64,000 nucleotides of DNA from positions 434,001-498,000 of the forward strand of contig JAACJO010000008.1 in NCBI GenBank assembly GCA_013368445.1. Reading direction: 5' to 3'. The DNA comes from Leucocoprinus leucothites. Lineage: Eukaryota; Basidiomycota; Agaricomycetes; Agaricales; Agaricaceae. Positions 12,094-24,900 of this stretch are shown here, piece by piece. A program made the translations under genes and the position numbers. Position 1 is the first letter of the stretch; the number at the start of each line of letters is the position of its first letter. The notes beneath the pieces are model-generated. The model made no database searches and was not told where the DNA came from. It worked only from the letters and a program-made list of their open reading frames with translations.

Positions 12094-14062
12094 ATGAAAA
12101 ATCAAGAAGAAAGCTTATCCCACGACGACTCCCCTAAACTTCCCCCATACCTTATTCTCTTTAACCGACATCTGGAACAACTACGAGACCACCTAAGTGG
12201 TACATCTCACAACCATGTTCATACAACGACAACACTCGACGATGTTGAATGGGAAGCATCAGAGAAAGACGCATTTTTCTATGCGCTGAGTGTGCACTCT
12301 CGCCTTCGCCCGGATCTCATCGCTGCTTCCATTCAAACGAAGAATGAAGTGGAAGTTTTGGAGTACATGGCATATCTGGAGGAGGGGTTACAACGAGAGG
12401 ACCTCCAAGGGAGTCACGGGTGTCGCAAGAATCTGCCCCTGGCCCATGAGGTCTCGGAGATTTGGGTTGCATGGGAAGAGGAGAATGCGGAGAGATTACG
12501 AGTCAATGAGGAAATCTGGTCCGCAAAACCTGATTGCGATACGAAAGATTTGAACGAAATACAGGCGCATATAGACGAGTCTTCTCGTAATCTGCCTCTC
12601 GGAGGTGTCCCATACCTAACGTATGGCCACTTAGTTGTGCTAGATTCAATGTTGGGGGCCGACAAAAACGAGGCTAGCAACAGTGTTGCCAACTCGGCAG
12701 GGTCCGTATATTTTTACTTTCCGTGAGTCTCCTAAACTAACTCTTCACATGGCAGAGATGACACTTGTTCAGCTCAATCTCTAACCGAGGTAGGGTCCAC
12801 CTCTCCGATACGGACCCTTCAAGACAGTGCTTCTCCACCATTGAATCTCAACAAATCGGCGCCCATCCCATCACAACGAGATCTTAATCCATCTGGCGAA
12901 GACTCGCCGAATATACAGGATATGAGTCCTCGGTCTCGCCGCCGTTATCAAAAGCGCATGCACATGCGCCGGAAGCGAGCTCAAACGAAAGGAGGCGAGG
13001 TTGATACGACCACGGAAAAATTGCGACCAGGACACAGGAAGAAGTCGACGCAAAGCTTATCCAGATTTGTTACTCGTAACAATGGCCAAGATGATCAGGA
13101 TATCGAGTCTTTAAAAGCCGCGGATACCGTTATGTCCGATGTGCAGGACCCTGCAGGCGACATTGATCAAATATCAGAACCGGAAAATACAGAGGTGGAA
13201 GATGATCCGCGATTTACGACGCTTGCCACTCGTCTTCCATACCAGATGGCTCGATCAGACCTGCATCGATGTCACGTAAATGCAGCATCACTCGTTACCA
13301 ATGGACTGGATATCTTCAACCACAGAAAGATAGGGAAACTGTCACAGTGCGTCGCACTCAAGGAATATATGAAAAACACACTCCTGAATTTTTCTAGGCT
13401 TTACATCTCTGGTTACGATCGAGATCTCATAAGTGAAGATGTATCCATCAACACCGAGCTACTTGTGCTACTTTTAGGCGTACTGAAGGACTTCTTAGTT
13501 CAAACTATGTCAAGAGTTATTGTCTTGGAAGAGGAGCATGAAAGATTTCGGGGTAGAACCAAAGTTTGGCGGAAGAATTCTGATGAGGTAGGTTCCAGGG
13601 CATGGCTCTTAATAACTAGTATCTTACGCAGTCCTGAAATAGGCTAAGAATGGAGTAATCGACAAGTCAGCGATTCAGTTTGCTCTGAAAACCATGGGAA
13701 TTACAAGCGAGAATACCGATCAATATTTTGCGGGCCTACTGGGCGAGCCTCATGATATCCTATCTCACCAACAAACTGGATTCGACGATAATGAACGGCT
13801 TGTTACAACTCGAAATATCTTTCAGCGGCATCCGCTCCATCAGGATATCAACCCTCCCAGTCTTCACCTTGTCTCGACACAAGATCTCTCGGAAGTAGCA
13901 GACACTGGATTGGATGATTTTATAGACGTGGAAACAGACGATGAGATGCTTGACGAGGTTTTACACGAAGAGGAGGTGCTGGATGAGGAAGATATATTAG
14001 CTGATAAATCCCACGAGGACTCCCTGTGGATACAAATCCCACTACCTAAGAAGAGGTCATAG
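12094..14062 (+). CDS. Probable RNA polymerase I upstream activation factor subunit Rrn5-like (SANT-like)
   Basis: Candidate component of the UAF complex that recruits Pol I to rDNA. The ATG at 12094 begins MKNQEESLSHDDSPK. A SANT/Myb-like segment starts near 12246 (WEASEKDAFFYALSVHSRLR, then PDLIAASIQTKNEVEVLEY), a pattern known from Rrn5-type proteins. The middle (12900-13200) is basic and low in complexity (RRRYQKRMHMRRKRAQTK), suggesting nuclear localisation and DNA or RNA contact. The C-terminal part (13590-13740) contains NGVIDKSAIQFALKTMG, which could be a helical, histone-fold-like unit, then an acidic tail. Introns: one ending at 12755, with a donor either at about 12700 (54 nt, unusual GTCCGT) or 12723 (only 33 nt), and one at about 13587-13646. 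The SANT part is well supported; the Rrn5 name is an inference. Confidence 0.6.
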
Positions 14063-14254
14063 TCCTGGTCTCTACCTGTTACTCTCTCTTGTTATACAAC
14101 TCTTTCAAGAAGCAATTGATTCCTTGCTGGAAAAAAAGTTACAAGACTCGAGTGTTGCATATCGGTCCCAGCCGTACCCATACCGCGCTCAATTGCTCAG
14201 AACATAAATTATAGGAATAAGTAAGCTAGTTCAGGCCTGATACCATGACCTTAT

Positions 14255-15637
14255 TTATAGCTTTGCTTTTTCGCTCGCTCGCTCCTCTTTGACCCGGACC
14301 ACTGCCTTCCCCCAGGTTTCCCGACGCTCAATGGCACCCAAACCATCTACCAACTGTTCGAGTGTGAAAATCTGGTCATATGTGACTGGCGTTGTCCTCC
14401 CAGATGCAAACAAACTGAGAAGAGGGTTAGAGCATTGTTGCAAATATTGAACGGGACATACTCGAGTATATTCTTCCAGACTGTAGGAATGCGCGAAGGT
14501 TCATGTGCTAGAGTGTGGTTCAGAAAAACTAGCGATCTAGATAACATGTCCTCTTACTTCTATATGCGCCCCAATGAAGACCAACAATGGAAATATTCTT
14601 CAGAAGGACAAGATTCATCGGGACCTTCTCAATGGCGCCCCCAGCGAATCCTATGACAAGTGCACGACCTTTCCAGGCGATACACTTCAAAGAGTCTAGG
14701 TGGACAGATATTTCAGTTGACGCGTATACTCCGACCGAAATAACCGGCACACCTTTAATGAGACCGACGGGATCATAGATGACATCGACGCCCCTGCCCT
14801 GGGTAATTTCGAGGACTATCTTTTGCCAGCCAGGTTTCGAGTAGTTGATGGCATAGTCAGCACCACCCACTCGCTTAGCAACATCTAGTTTGGCCTCCGC
14901 GCCTGCTGCTGCGATTACACGAGCACCGAGGGCTACCAGACACTTCAAGTTTAGTCACTGGAATGCATCGTTTGAGGTGAATCATACCTTTAGCTATCTG
15001 TACCGCCGCTATACCGACACCCCCTGCAGCAGCAGTCACGAGAACCCATTCGCCTGTTGAAATAATTGATTTAACAGAGGAGCGTTGTTGGTCTTGAATA
15101 GGCTGACGTACCCGCCTTGAGCTCTGCCCTTCCCACCAAGGCTTCATAACTCGTGGGCCAAGTAATGTAAAGCCCTAGTGAGCACTCAATGGATGTTCAT
15201 GATTTCGCGAGTAATCCGGCTCACCTGCGCCCTGATCAAATGTTATATTCTCCGGAAGCGGAAGCAGACCATTCCAATCCGCCGCAACCTTGTCAGCGAA
15301 AGAGCCGAGAGCAGCACCGAACACACGATCCCCCGGCTTATAGGGGCAGCCTTGGGGAATAGGCGAACCTGCGGCAATCCTTCCGCGAATTCAGTTCCAA
15401 GTATGAAGGGCAATGGTGGTTTGTGTTGGTATTTTCCCTGTGACTGCAGGATCTGTGAGAGAATAGGTAAGTGGCTCACCCAGTTTGATTTCTAGCGGCG
15501 CCTACATCGAAGAAGTTCAAGCCTGCACTGTAAATGTCTACTAGCACTTGGTTCTTCCCTGGGACTGGCTCTGGTACATCTCGAGACAATGAAATTCTGG
15601 AGGGATGGGCAAGTTCCTTGACTACAAAAGCCCTCAT
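14255..15637 (-). CDS. Zinc-independent medium-chain dehydrogenase/reductase, quinone oxidoreductase-like
   Basis: NAD(P)H-dependent oxidoreductase of the MDR superfamily resembling quinone oxidoreductase/crotonase-type reductases. The ATG at 15637 begins MRAFVVKELAHPSR. The N-terminal GroES-like domain shows LILGTEF-type sequence (PPLPFILGTEFA) and KPGDRVFGAALGSFADKV across splice junctions. The Rossmann fold carries the nucleotide-binding AAAGGVGIAAVQIAK (15015-15065), followed by ALGARVIAAAGAEAKLDVAK, GGADYAINY, and GVDVIYDPVG. The catalytic zinc Cys/His set of alcohol dehydrogenases is not visible, which points to the quinone-reductase branch. The C-terminus ends KEERASEKAKL at 14255. It is convergent with the Rrn5-like gene, whose stop is 192 bp away. 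Physiological substrate unknown. Confidence 0.85.
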
Positions 15638-15949
15638 GGTGGTGGTCAAGGTGAGAGAGTAGTATAGATCACTTGCGTGAATAAGGGAAACGCTGAGAAT
15701 CCATTGCAGGGTGAGTATCCGGTTTATACTATACCGATGCCGGAGATCACTGGTTTATCCCCGGAACGGTTACTCACATGGCAATACTGGTGTATATCAA
15801 TGTTGCAATGGACTCAATTGGATTGTTCAGGTGTAGAAAGTACAAGTATGCGTGCGTAAATCTAAGTAATTGACTAGAAAGCTATAATGGTGCGGAGCAT
15901 GGATAGAAATTAGTGCATTGGGGGTCGCCATCATAAAAGAAAACCCTAA
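15638..15949. other. Spacer between the MDR gene start and the tom1 3' end
   Basis: Contains the promoter of the minus-strand MDR gene and the 3' flank of tom1. No open frame with recognisable content; I see no repeat. Confidence 0.45.
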
Positions 15950-18900
15950 TTAGCTGAATGCAAAGCCTTCGCCACCTTCGTTGATTGCAAGAAGTAGTTG
16001 CTGTCGTAACATCTCGTATGATGAATACTGAGGGAGGTCAATTTGATTGAAGCCTACGAAAAACAAAACATAAGATTCTGATCAGGCAACTTAGTCAGAA
16101 GCACTCACAGGTGTGAGCCTGAGGCAGCCTGTCTGGTTCTCCGTATGCGCGATGAATGGAAAATCGTTGGACCCCCTGGACGCCTTGAAGATCGACGAAG
16201 CCATTGAGAGGTACTCGCGATGTCCCTGTGGCGAAACTCAAAACTTTTGCTCTTTCCTCCCGGTTGAACGACTTCAAAGCTCTCCACCACCAAACAATGT
16301 TCGGGTCAGAACTAGAGTATCCATTGTATTCGGTTGCTGCTCTCCATTCGTCCACGTCAATATCAGGTGTCCCAGAGATGAGAAGCTCAAGCTCTTGTTC
16401 GTTGAACTGGGAAAATTCAAAAATTTGAGTAAACCGCCAGGAAAGAGGAATGGAAAGACAACTCACAATGGTAATGAGGTCCTTTGGTATGACATCATGG
16501 AAACCGCTCAGCAGGTTTTCAATTTGATCTTTAATCGAGGAGTAGAGCCGATATTGGGCTGAAAGCTGTACGAACTCGCGTTTGTTCTCTTGTGTGACCG
16601 GTATAGCTTCGCCATTCTCCTTCAAGGGAACGATTCGATTGACACCAAACTAAAGGAATCATGAGTTAGACTAAGTGGCTTTGGAAGAAACCTGCCATAC
16701 CTCATCCGCTTCGACGCTGAACGTGAGCTCAAGTAATGTAGGGTCATTCTCAAGAATCCAACAGAGAGAGTTGTAATACTCCGGATCAACCCATTCCACA
16801 TCTCTGTAATCCACGGGCTTGCCGAGAATTTGGCGATATAAGCTCTTGGCAAAGTAGGCATCCAGTAGACGGCCATCGTAAATAGCCTTGCCAATGACTC
16901 GTCCCACAAATTTGAAGAATGATAGATGCTCTGGATTAACCCACGAGTTTTTGTTCGGTTGATACGTGAGCTTATCGGCGGCACAGGGTTGGAAAAGTGC
17001 ATTATTCGGGTCAAACATCTGCCGGGCAAGAATCTGGAACCATTCTCGAGTAACACCACCAGCGTCAACACCTTCCTCGTCGTAAAACCGCACACTGAGT
17101 TTTCCATACTTGATCTGGTCTCCAGTCTTGCGTTGGAGATACTGGAAGCTGTCCTCGAAGACTCGCGCTCTACGAACATTCAGCTGAAGCGTGCCATAGT
17201 GTTCACGAGTCGCAGGGCGACGATGGAGCTGTTGATTGAAGTAGTTGCGCTTGTTGTCAAAGTCCAGCACACGTGGATTATTGACGAGGAGTGCGAATGA
17301 TCCACTCATTAAGGACGGGTTATTGCGAACCATCACATTCAGGACCTTTCTGTGAGCATCCGTGAATGTGATAAAGAGATCCTCCATTGATTCGCGAGGT
17401 GTAGTGGGTGTACGAGGTGACATAGACCCACGTAGAGCGCGAGGAACACTGGATGAGGACTTGGAACCGGCATATTTGCAAACAACCATCAAAGCTTCGA
17501 TCAAAGGCAGGAGGACAGTGGCAATGTGCTCCGTCTGTGGCCTCTCCTCTATGATCGACAAGCAGTCTCCGAGCCGCCGCCATAGTGGAGTAAAGCGGAA
17601 GGATTCATATATGCTTTGAACCCTTTCGACGTCTGCTTCGCTGGTATTGAGAGATGGGAGTTTGGAACTGTACATGTAGTCAATTGTTTTGAGCACACGG
17701 AGAAGTTTGGCCTGCAAGGAAGAAGCAGGGGAGAATTTTGCAGCAACAGCATTGAGCTCTTCTTGAGGCCCTTGCAAGGCAACTACCAGCTCGTTCAGCT
17801 CGGCATGAAGCGCATGCCCGAATTCCTCAGCTTTAGAGCGAAGCTCCTGAGCAATGACCTCGCGTGCATCGGGAACATGAGATAGATTCTGGATGAGAGT
17901 GAGGCTCTGCTGGAATGTGCGCCCAGAACATTCACCGATCGTTAGGATGTTAACAATGAGCCTGAGCACGACATGAGGTATCTGAGGAGGGTTAGCGAGA
18001 AGAATCTTCTCTTCCAGTGTTTCGGGTGGAGGCTTGGCGTCTTTGTTCAATGAAGCTGAGACTTGATTGGAAGGGGTATCTAAATGATAGCATATATAAG
18101 TCGTTTTTCATGGGTCTTAGATTTCTCGACTTACCTGGCTCAGGATGTGGATTAGTCTGATCGTCAGTCGTTCCTGAAGATATGGTGGCTGATGGAGCAG
18201 CTGGAGGTGCTGCTTGAGTGATGGTAGATGTTGGTAGTAACACTTCAGACTCCTTCGGTTTCAAACTCGTCAATGGTTTTGTGACCGTCGCCAACAAGCC
18301 TACGAGTGACTCCATGATGGATGGAGTCCTAACGAGGGGTTGCCTATCCAGCAGACCCAAAAGAAGAACAATGGGATAGTAGGTCTGTGGTACTTGCTTT
18401 TCTTTCCCCTTTCCCTTCTTGCTAGAGGCCCGACGTAGCCCTGCTGGCAACTCGTGCTCCGTGAGGAAAAAGAGGGATGCCAGTTCATTCGAGCTAACGA
18501 TGTAAGTTAAACTCTCGAGGCAACGCTGCACTACCAAATCTGGAACTGCTTCAGTCCGAGCGCTTGAGGGTGTTAGGGCAGCGAGATATTCAGTAGTTGT
18601 TTTCTGCTTTCCAGTCGACTTTGGTGTCTGAGCTTTTGAAGTATTGCGGACAGTGAGCTGTGAGAAGCTTTTGTCAACCGCAGCCAGATCTGCCGGGCCA
18701 TCCTGCAGAATTCCCAAGAGAATATTGAAGAGTTCTGCTCGAGTTTTCGCGTTTTCACAGAGGTTGACAAGGACTTTGAACAGGAGGTTCTTCTTGGACA
18801 CCTGAGGGAAGAATAATAACCGAACGAGTACAGCAATCCCCGGTTTCTCTAGTAGTTGAATAGCATCGTGGTCTACGATCTTCCGTGCTGCCGGAGCTGG

Positions 18901-21900
18901 GGCTCCAGAAACACGAGTGAGATTACGCTGAGGCCCTCTTTGCCCATCGGCAAAGCTTCCAGCCTCGGCAAGGATATGGGGAGGAAGGGTTTGGAGAAAG
19001 CCTCCATCTTGCTCCATCAGAACAGTTTGTCGCAAACTTGGATCCAGACTCGCAATGAAGCTTGCAGGGTCTATGTCAGCTCCTTGGCCCGGCTGTGCCG
19101 CAGCACTTTCCTCCGCTCGTTGTCGTGCTCGATCCATTGCTTCTTGCTGAATTATTTCTGCTCGGAGTTCCGGCGGAAGTGCATCAAGGAATTCGGCACT
19201 AATCTGAGAGTCTGCAGGCCGCTCGATTCTGGCTGCGCGTTGGTCTCTGACATGCTGATTGAGAACTTCCTCTCGCATATCATCAGGGAGAGCTTCGAGG
19301 AAAGTTGGATCAATGCCGGTATCAGTGATATCAATAGGGCTACCATGAATCATTACGGTAACGCGCTGAGGAGGTTGATTGGACACTGAAGCTTCTGTAT
19401 CTCTTTCCTCAGTGGTACCCGCTTCATGGCCCTCAGTCGCGGTGACATCTGTCATCGACGTATCTTGATCAGTGACAACTTCCATAGCCTGTTCATCGAT
19501 CGGCGTTTGTTCAGGAGCTGACTCCGCTGATCCCTCTGTGGCGAGAGTAGGCTGTTCTGATGGCGGTTCGACCGCGGTATCAGGAACGACATCTGCTGAA
19601 ATTACAGGGTCGGCGCGTTCCTCTTGCTTCCTAGCTTCCGTTTCCTGACGTATCCTTTCCTCTTCTTCCTCCCTTTCGCGAGCGGCTTTCGTTTCCGCCT
19701 CCTCTTCAGCCCTGGCCTTTTTTCTGGCTTCGGCTGCTGCAGGTAATAGTGTAAGCACAACATGGTTGACAAGCTTCCCCGTCCTTTCTGTGACAAATTC
19801 TCCATTGAGAATTTTGGCTTCTTCAGCCCAGCGCTGCAAAGTTAAAAGTGGATCAAATTCACGACCTTGCCTAGGTGCGGGGGGTCGGGGTCCCCTTTCC
19901 ACGCGGATGGCAGCAGATATAACACCTTGGCTAGGGCGGCGGCGTTCCAAATTCATCATGTTGCCCATATCAACCTGGAAGGCATGGGCGTGAGCCCCAG
20001 TCGCTGTGAGGATCTGTTGGAGAAATTGGGTTGATCCATGGCCCATGATCTCGTCTAAGCTTTGGAAGAGATCTGCTCCAATAGCTACATTTCGGTGAGT
20101 GTGACGAGCACCGCGGCGAACATTAGACGTGAAGCGAGCTGCATTGTTTGTGGTATCGAGTAACAAGGGGTGAGTTATAGTTTCGGGAGGGGGGGCGGGA
20201 GCAGTACGAGCACGGCCGAACACGGGTAATTCTTCGTTGTCTAGGGATTTCATAAGTGCTGATAAGCGGAGAGGTCAATGCTCCCTTACCTGCGCGATTG
20301 CGGCGTGGAAGGAACACAGGGGGTGGTTCGCGACCGGTGGCGATGTTGATAAAAGGAGCACCGAATGGAATTCCAGCCTCGGCGCTGAAGAGTCCTCCTC
20401 CAAATCGGAAGCCTTCGTCGTCTGACGCCACATCAGGATCCTCTTCATGGTGTATGATTTGGATCGGAACTTTGAGAGAGGTTAGAATATAACGATCACT
20501 TTACTGGACTTTTTCACCTCTATGGTCGTCTTCATCGTCCATATCTTCTCCGACAGGTCCTAATCCATCACCAGGAGGTGGAACGTCCTAACTGGATTTA
20601 GTCTTATCCCAGGACATAATCCCCATAAACTAACCTCCCATAATAGATTGCCGTCTTCATCCATTTCGTCCTCAACATCGTCGTCGATAACATCCTCTTC
20701 GTCTTCTTCGTCCTCATCTTCCTCGTCATCGGTGTTTTCTACCAAATCTTGATCTTCTTGTTCATGATGCCCGTCAACTTCATGCCAGTCTTCTTCCGTC
20801 CCTTCTTCGTCTTCCTCAAGCTCATCTTCCTCGTCTTCTTCTGTATCTTCGGAGGTATCTTCACTCGCTGTACCATCGAAATCCATTTCAACGTCTCCCT
20901 CATCGTCTTCGTCTTCGTCCATTTCATCACTACCAGAAAACTGCCCATCGTCCATTTCCTGCTGAGATGAGTAGGTGATGCGCCCAAAAGATCAAGTATC
21001 ACTCACTCCCTCGTACATGCCTAGTGCGGAATTACGATATAGATCAGGTGTTTCTTCGCGAGTCTCATCTGCAGACATGTGACTAGCTGCATACCCTTCC
21101 GAAGTCAAAGACGATGATTCGCTTTCATCTCTCTTGGTTTCCGTAGTCTCCTTGATCTTGTTTCCTCGGCTCATTTTGATCGCGATTTTTGTGCTACGAT
21201 GGGTTAGGTGAGCACGAGCAATGGGGGGCTGTGTTGAAAAAATAAAGACATACAGATACTGCAAAGGCCGCAACATGAAATCAATGAGAGTACGGATATG
21301 GGGGTAGTTCAGGTCAACTTCGGATAAGGCGTGTGTCAAAGTGGCGACGAAGTTTTTCTCGAGCATGACCTTCGCAATATGAGTGGGAATCTCGTCCTGT
21401 TGCTTGCGTCCAGAAGTGGTTGGACTGTTGAAACGAACCGTCAACAGGCGGTGGCAAAGATCGGCGTATGCAAGAAGCTTTCCATATCGGACCTGAGGGT
21501 TCTCCACCGAGGAAACATCCTTCAAGCTACGACTGAGCGTCTCGAGGACAAATTTGCGAACTGTGACAAGGTCCGATGAGATATCCTTGGGTTCATGGGG
21601 GGAAGTTGAGGTATCAACGCATAATGAAACGATCACCAACATGGCCCAATTGCAAAGTGAGAGGTGATGTTGATTTGAGTCAGAGGGGGAAGTAATGATA
21701 GTGCCAGGGTTGATGATATCATTGAATAAGAACTGAAGTGTCATGGATCTAAGTTTGCTTGTGGGCTCCTTAGCAGGAGTCTGGCTCTTCTTCTTGGTAC
21801 TGTAAGATAAGAAGGCGATTTTGCAAACATCGTAGGAGAAAAGTAGCTCCGTAAGACACTGCATGAGGAAACATGCATATTGTTGCTTATCGTCGGCATC

Positions 21901-24900
21901 ACTAGTTGGTTGCGTCGAACTGGTGGAACGTTGTTCACCCCCTTGGGTGGGTGCAGAAATGTCCAGATGGCCATCTGAACCGGATGAAATTGCCACGTGA
22001 TCTGCTTTCTCACCCTCACCACTTGCCTTGGTGGGGCTGGGTGTCCGTGCTTCGTGTATACTTCCGACGGTTGACATAAGCTCGGTAATTAACATATGAA
22101 TGACGTTTTCTGCGTGTTGATCATTGACCGAAAGATTTGAGGCCGGGGTTTCTGCCTTCATTTCCACATCAGCCTGGACACTGTCTACTCCTTTCTCCGG
22201 GGTTACAGTATTCCCTTCAGGGCCTGCCTTTTGTTTCTCCGTATCCTCCGGCTTCAACGCAATCTGAGGACTAAATCCGTAGGGGTGATGTAAGCAGCAC
22301 AAAGATTTCGTGACCTCGAGGAAGACGTTGGTATCCCGGAATGCCATGGCATTACAGTTTCGTACATATGCATTGACGTCGACGGTGCTGTTCCTTGGGT
22401 GCTGGAAGTATCTCTTGATTGACTCGGACATAATGCCATGAATGATGGTTCGGTCTTCAATAATATGCCGCAAAATGGTGATAACATATGATGATCCCCC
22501 GGTGACCTCCGATACTGCTAAACGTTGGAATAGACGAGCCAGACCATTGTCCTCGAGGAACTGCTTCACCAATTTCCTGTCCTTGGAGAAGTAGACAAGG
22601 AGACGAAGGGCAGATAAAAGTTCATCAGAAGCTAAATCGCGAACAGCGATCAGACGCAGGCAGAATTCAAAAACAATGCTCTTCGCATCTGCCCTGGGGA
22701 GGCCAGTTGACAAGGGTTCAGGATTGATGGGTTCGTCTTCTTTCGGAAGAGTGATGGCGCGAGGCTCTTCAGCCAAAGTAAACAATGCCTCCGTGACGAG
22801 AAGGTGACTGGCTAACCACTTTGGGGGGTTTTCGGGATCAACGCCAGATAGCAGCAATGCGAGGAGACTATCCAGCAACTCCTTGCGGAGATTGCTATCC
22901 AAGCCTGACGGAGTTTCGCTGAGGACTAGGGCTAAAAGGCGACAACGGTTGGCAAGCGGCTGCTCTTGCACGTCATACGCATAGGGCGAGAAGGATTTGA
23001 CATCTTCAACGAGACTTTGGATGGCTTGGGCCTGCTGTGGCCCATTTCGCACAAAAGCTGCGTGGAGTTCGAATAGAAGCGACTGGTGCTCATCTACGAG
23101 AAGTAGGGCTTGGCGGCTAACCAAACCCCGAAGAGGTTCCCGGACTTGATCTAACGCTTTCTTCCACTCGTCAACCGTCTTGATCTCCTCGTGTTGCTCA
23201 TCAGCTGCGTGAGCCTCGCTTTGGGTAGCCGTAGTGGTCTCAGTCGGCAACGCGTCTTCTGATCTTTCCGCGGCCTGCTCTTGGCCCTGCGTGATTGTAC
23301 CCTCCGCACCACCATCGGTGGGCTGGGAGGAAGCGGCAGGTGGATGTACAGGCTCTGGCTCGGCAGGAAAGGCGAAAGGGTGAGACAGCAAAAACTCCGT
23401 AGCAGCAGTAACGTTATTTCGAGTTTGAACAAGAGCTCGTTCTGCTGCATGTCGAGGGAATCCCATATCAATAAGCATCTGCACGCGGTTTTCGTCAGGT
23501 CCAGTTGGCCGGGAAATATTTGGAACTGCTGCTTCAGCTGTGGTCTCTGGCTTTGATTGCTCGTTTTCACCGTTCACGAGCTCAAAGACTGAGCGGACAA
23601 TTGACCTGCTGACACCGAGCGGTGCTTGAAGTAACCATCGTGCCTCCCAGAGTGAACGCAGAAGAGGTGCCATTTTGAGACGAAGCCTGACAAGAAAACT
23701 ATTAGGATCAAAGAAACCTGGATCCGTTTCCTTTTTGTCGCGAGTGATGAGAAGAAGGGTCTGAGGTGATTCAAAGAGGGGCTTTGCGGAAATGATAGGG
23801 TGAAGGAGGTGAAGAGCAACCTTCAGGCCACCATATGCATGGATCAGGGTCTTGTTCGAGACTTCAGACCGCTCTTCCCGCGCATCTTCGTGACCTCTTC
23901 GATACTTTTGGTGAGTGCAGCGCAAGCCCGTAGAATTTCATCAAACCCTCCTATCTGGTAGAACGCTCTCACTTCCACCGTGTGCAGGGTATGAGTAGAT
24001 GTACGCTCTAGCATGACAAGTTAACAAATGTGAAGAACTTCTTATGACGGTCTTACCATCAACAAAGAGGAGGGTGAACAACCCAAAAATGACACTGTAA
24101 TATGTATACAGGGTAGGTGTATCATCTAGTGGAAAGAATCGTAAGTGATCATCGAAGAAAGTTCAAGTTTAATTAGGATATACCAAACTGGGGGATTTGC
24201 AAGTGACCCAGGAGAATCTTTGCAACGATCTTGGCCGAATCTTGAATCTGCTTTCTCTGAGGGGCTTCTGGGCTGCGGCGAGCATGGAACATTTTGACGA
24301 TTGCTGTTGTTTGAATGAGCCATTTTAAATATGCCTAAGTTCACACATTGACGAACCTTGGAAAAACGGCGCTAGCACATTTGGCATACCATGAGTCAGA
24401 TATTTCAAAGCAGCAGCATTGCGAGCAAGAGGTGTTTCATCTTGTTTTGGTTTCGCGGTTTCAGGCCCACTGCTCGACGCATCTCCCGAGGGCTGGATTC
24501 CATTAGCGGTGCTGACTCCCGTGTTGAGAGAGTCGGCAGCCTCAACAAGATTCGCAGTCGACATATTGGGTGTTGCGCCCAGAGGGGACTGTACAGGACT
24601 CGATTGTGGGATACCCTTGGTTGAAAGGGCGACATTCAATACCATGTTTTCCCAAATGGCAGCACGGTGTAAGGCTCCCAGTTCCGGGATAGTTTTACCG
24701 CCGCACGAGCTCATCAATGTCTGAAGGAGGGTAATAACACCCCGTCCATGGGAATATCCAACGGTTCCAAATACATCTGAAAGGAGTGATGTCCGAATAT
24801 GCAAAGTAACAAGAGCGCGGAACCTGGAATTCGAGTCCTCTTGGTTGACGACTGGAAAAGATGGCGATCAAACGAAATACAAGTAAAAGCTTGATAAGAC

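Noticed and set aside
15950..15952. Idea that tom1 is truncated because its last exon is tiny
   Set aside because: The final exon ends with the expected HECT tail and conserved aromatic, so the gene is complete.
16926..17300. Plus-strand frames of up to 177 codons inside tom1
   Set aside because: They are antisense to the HECT and ubiquitin-binding regions, whose minus-strand protein is clearly conserved.
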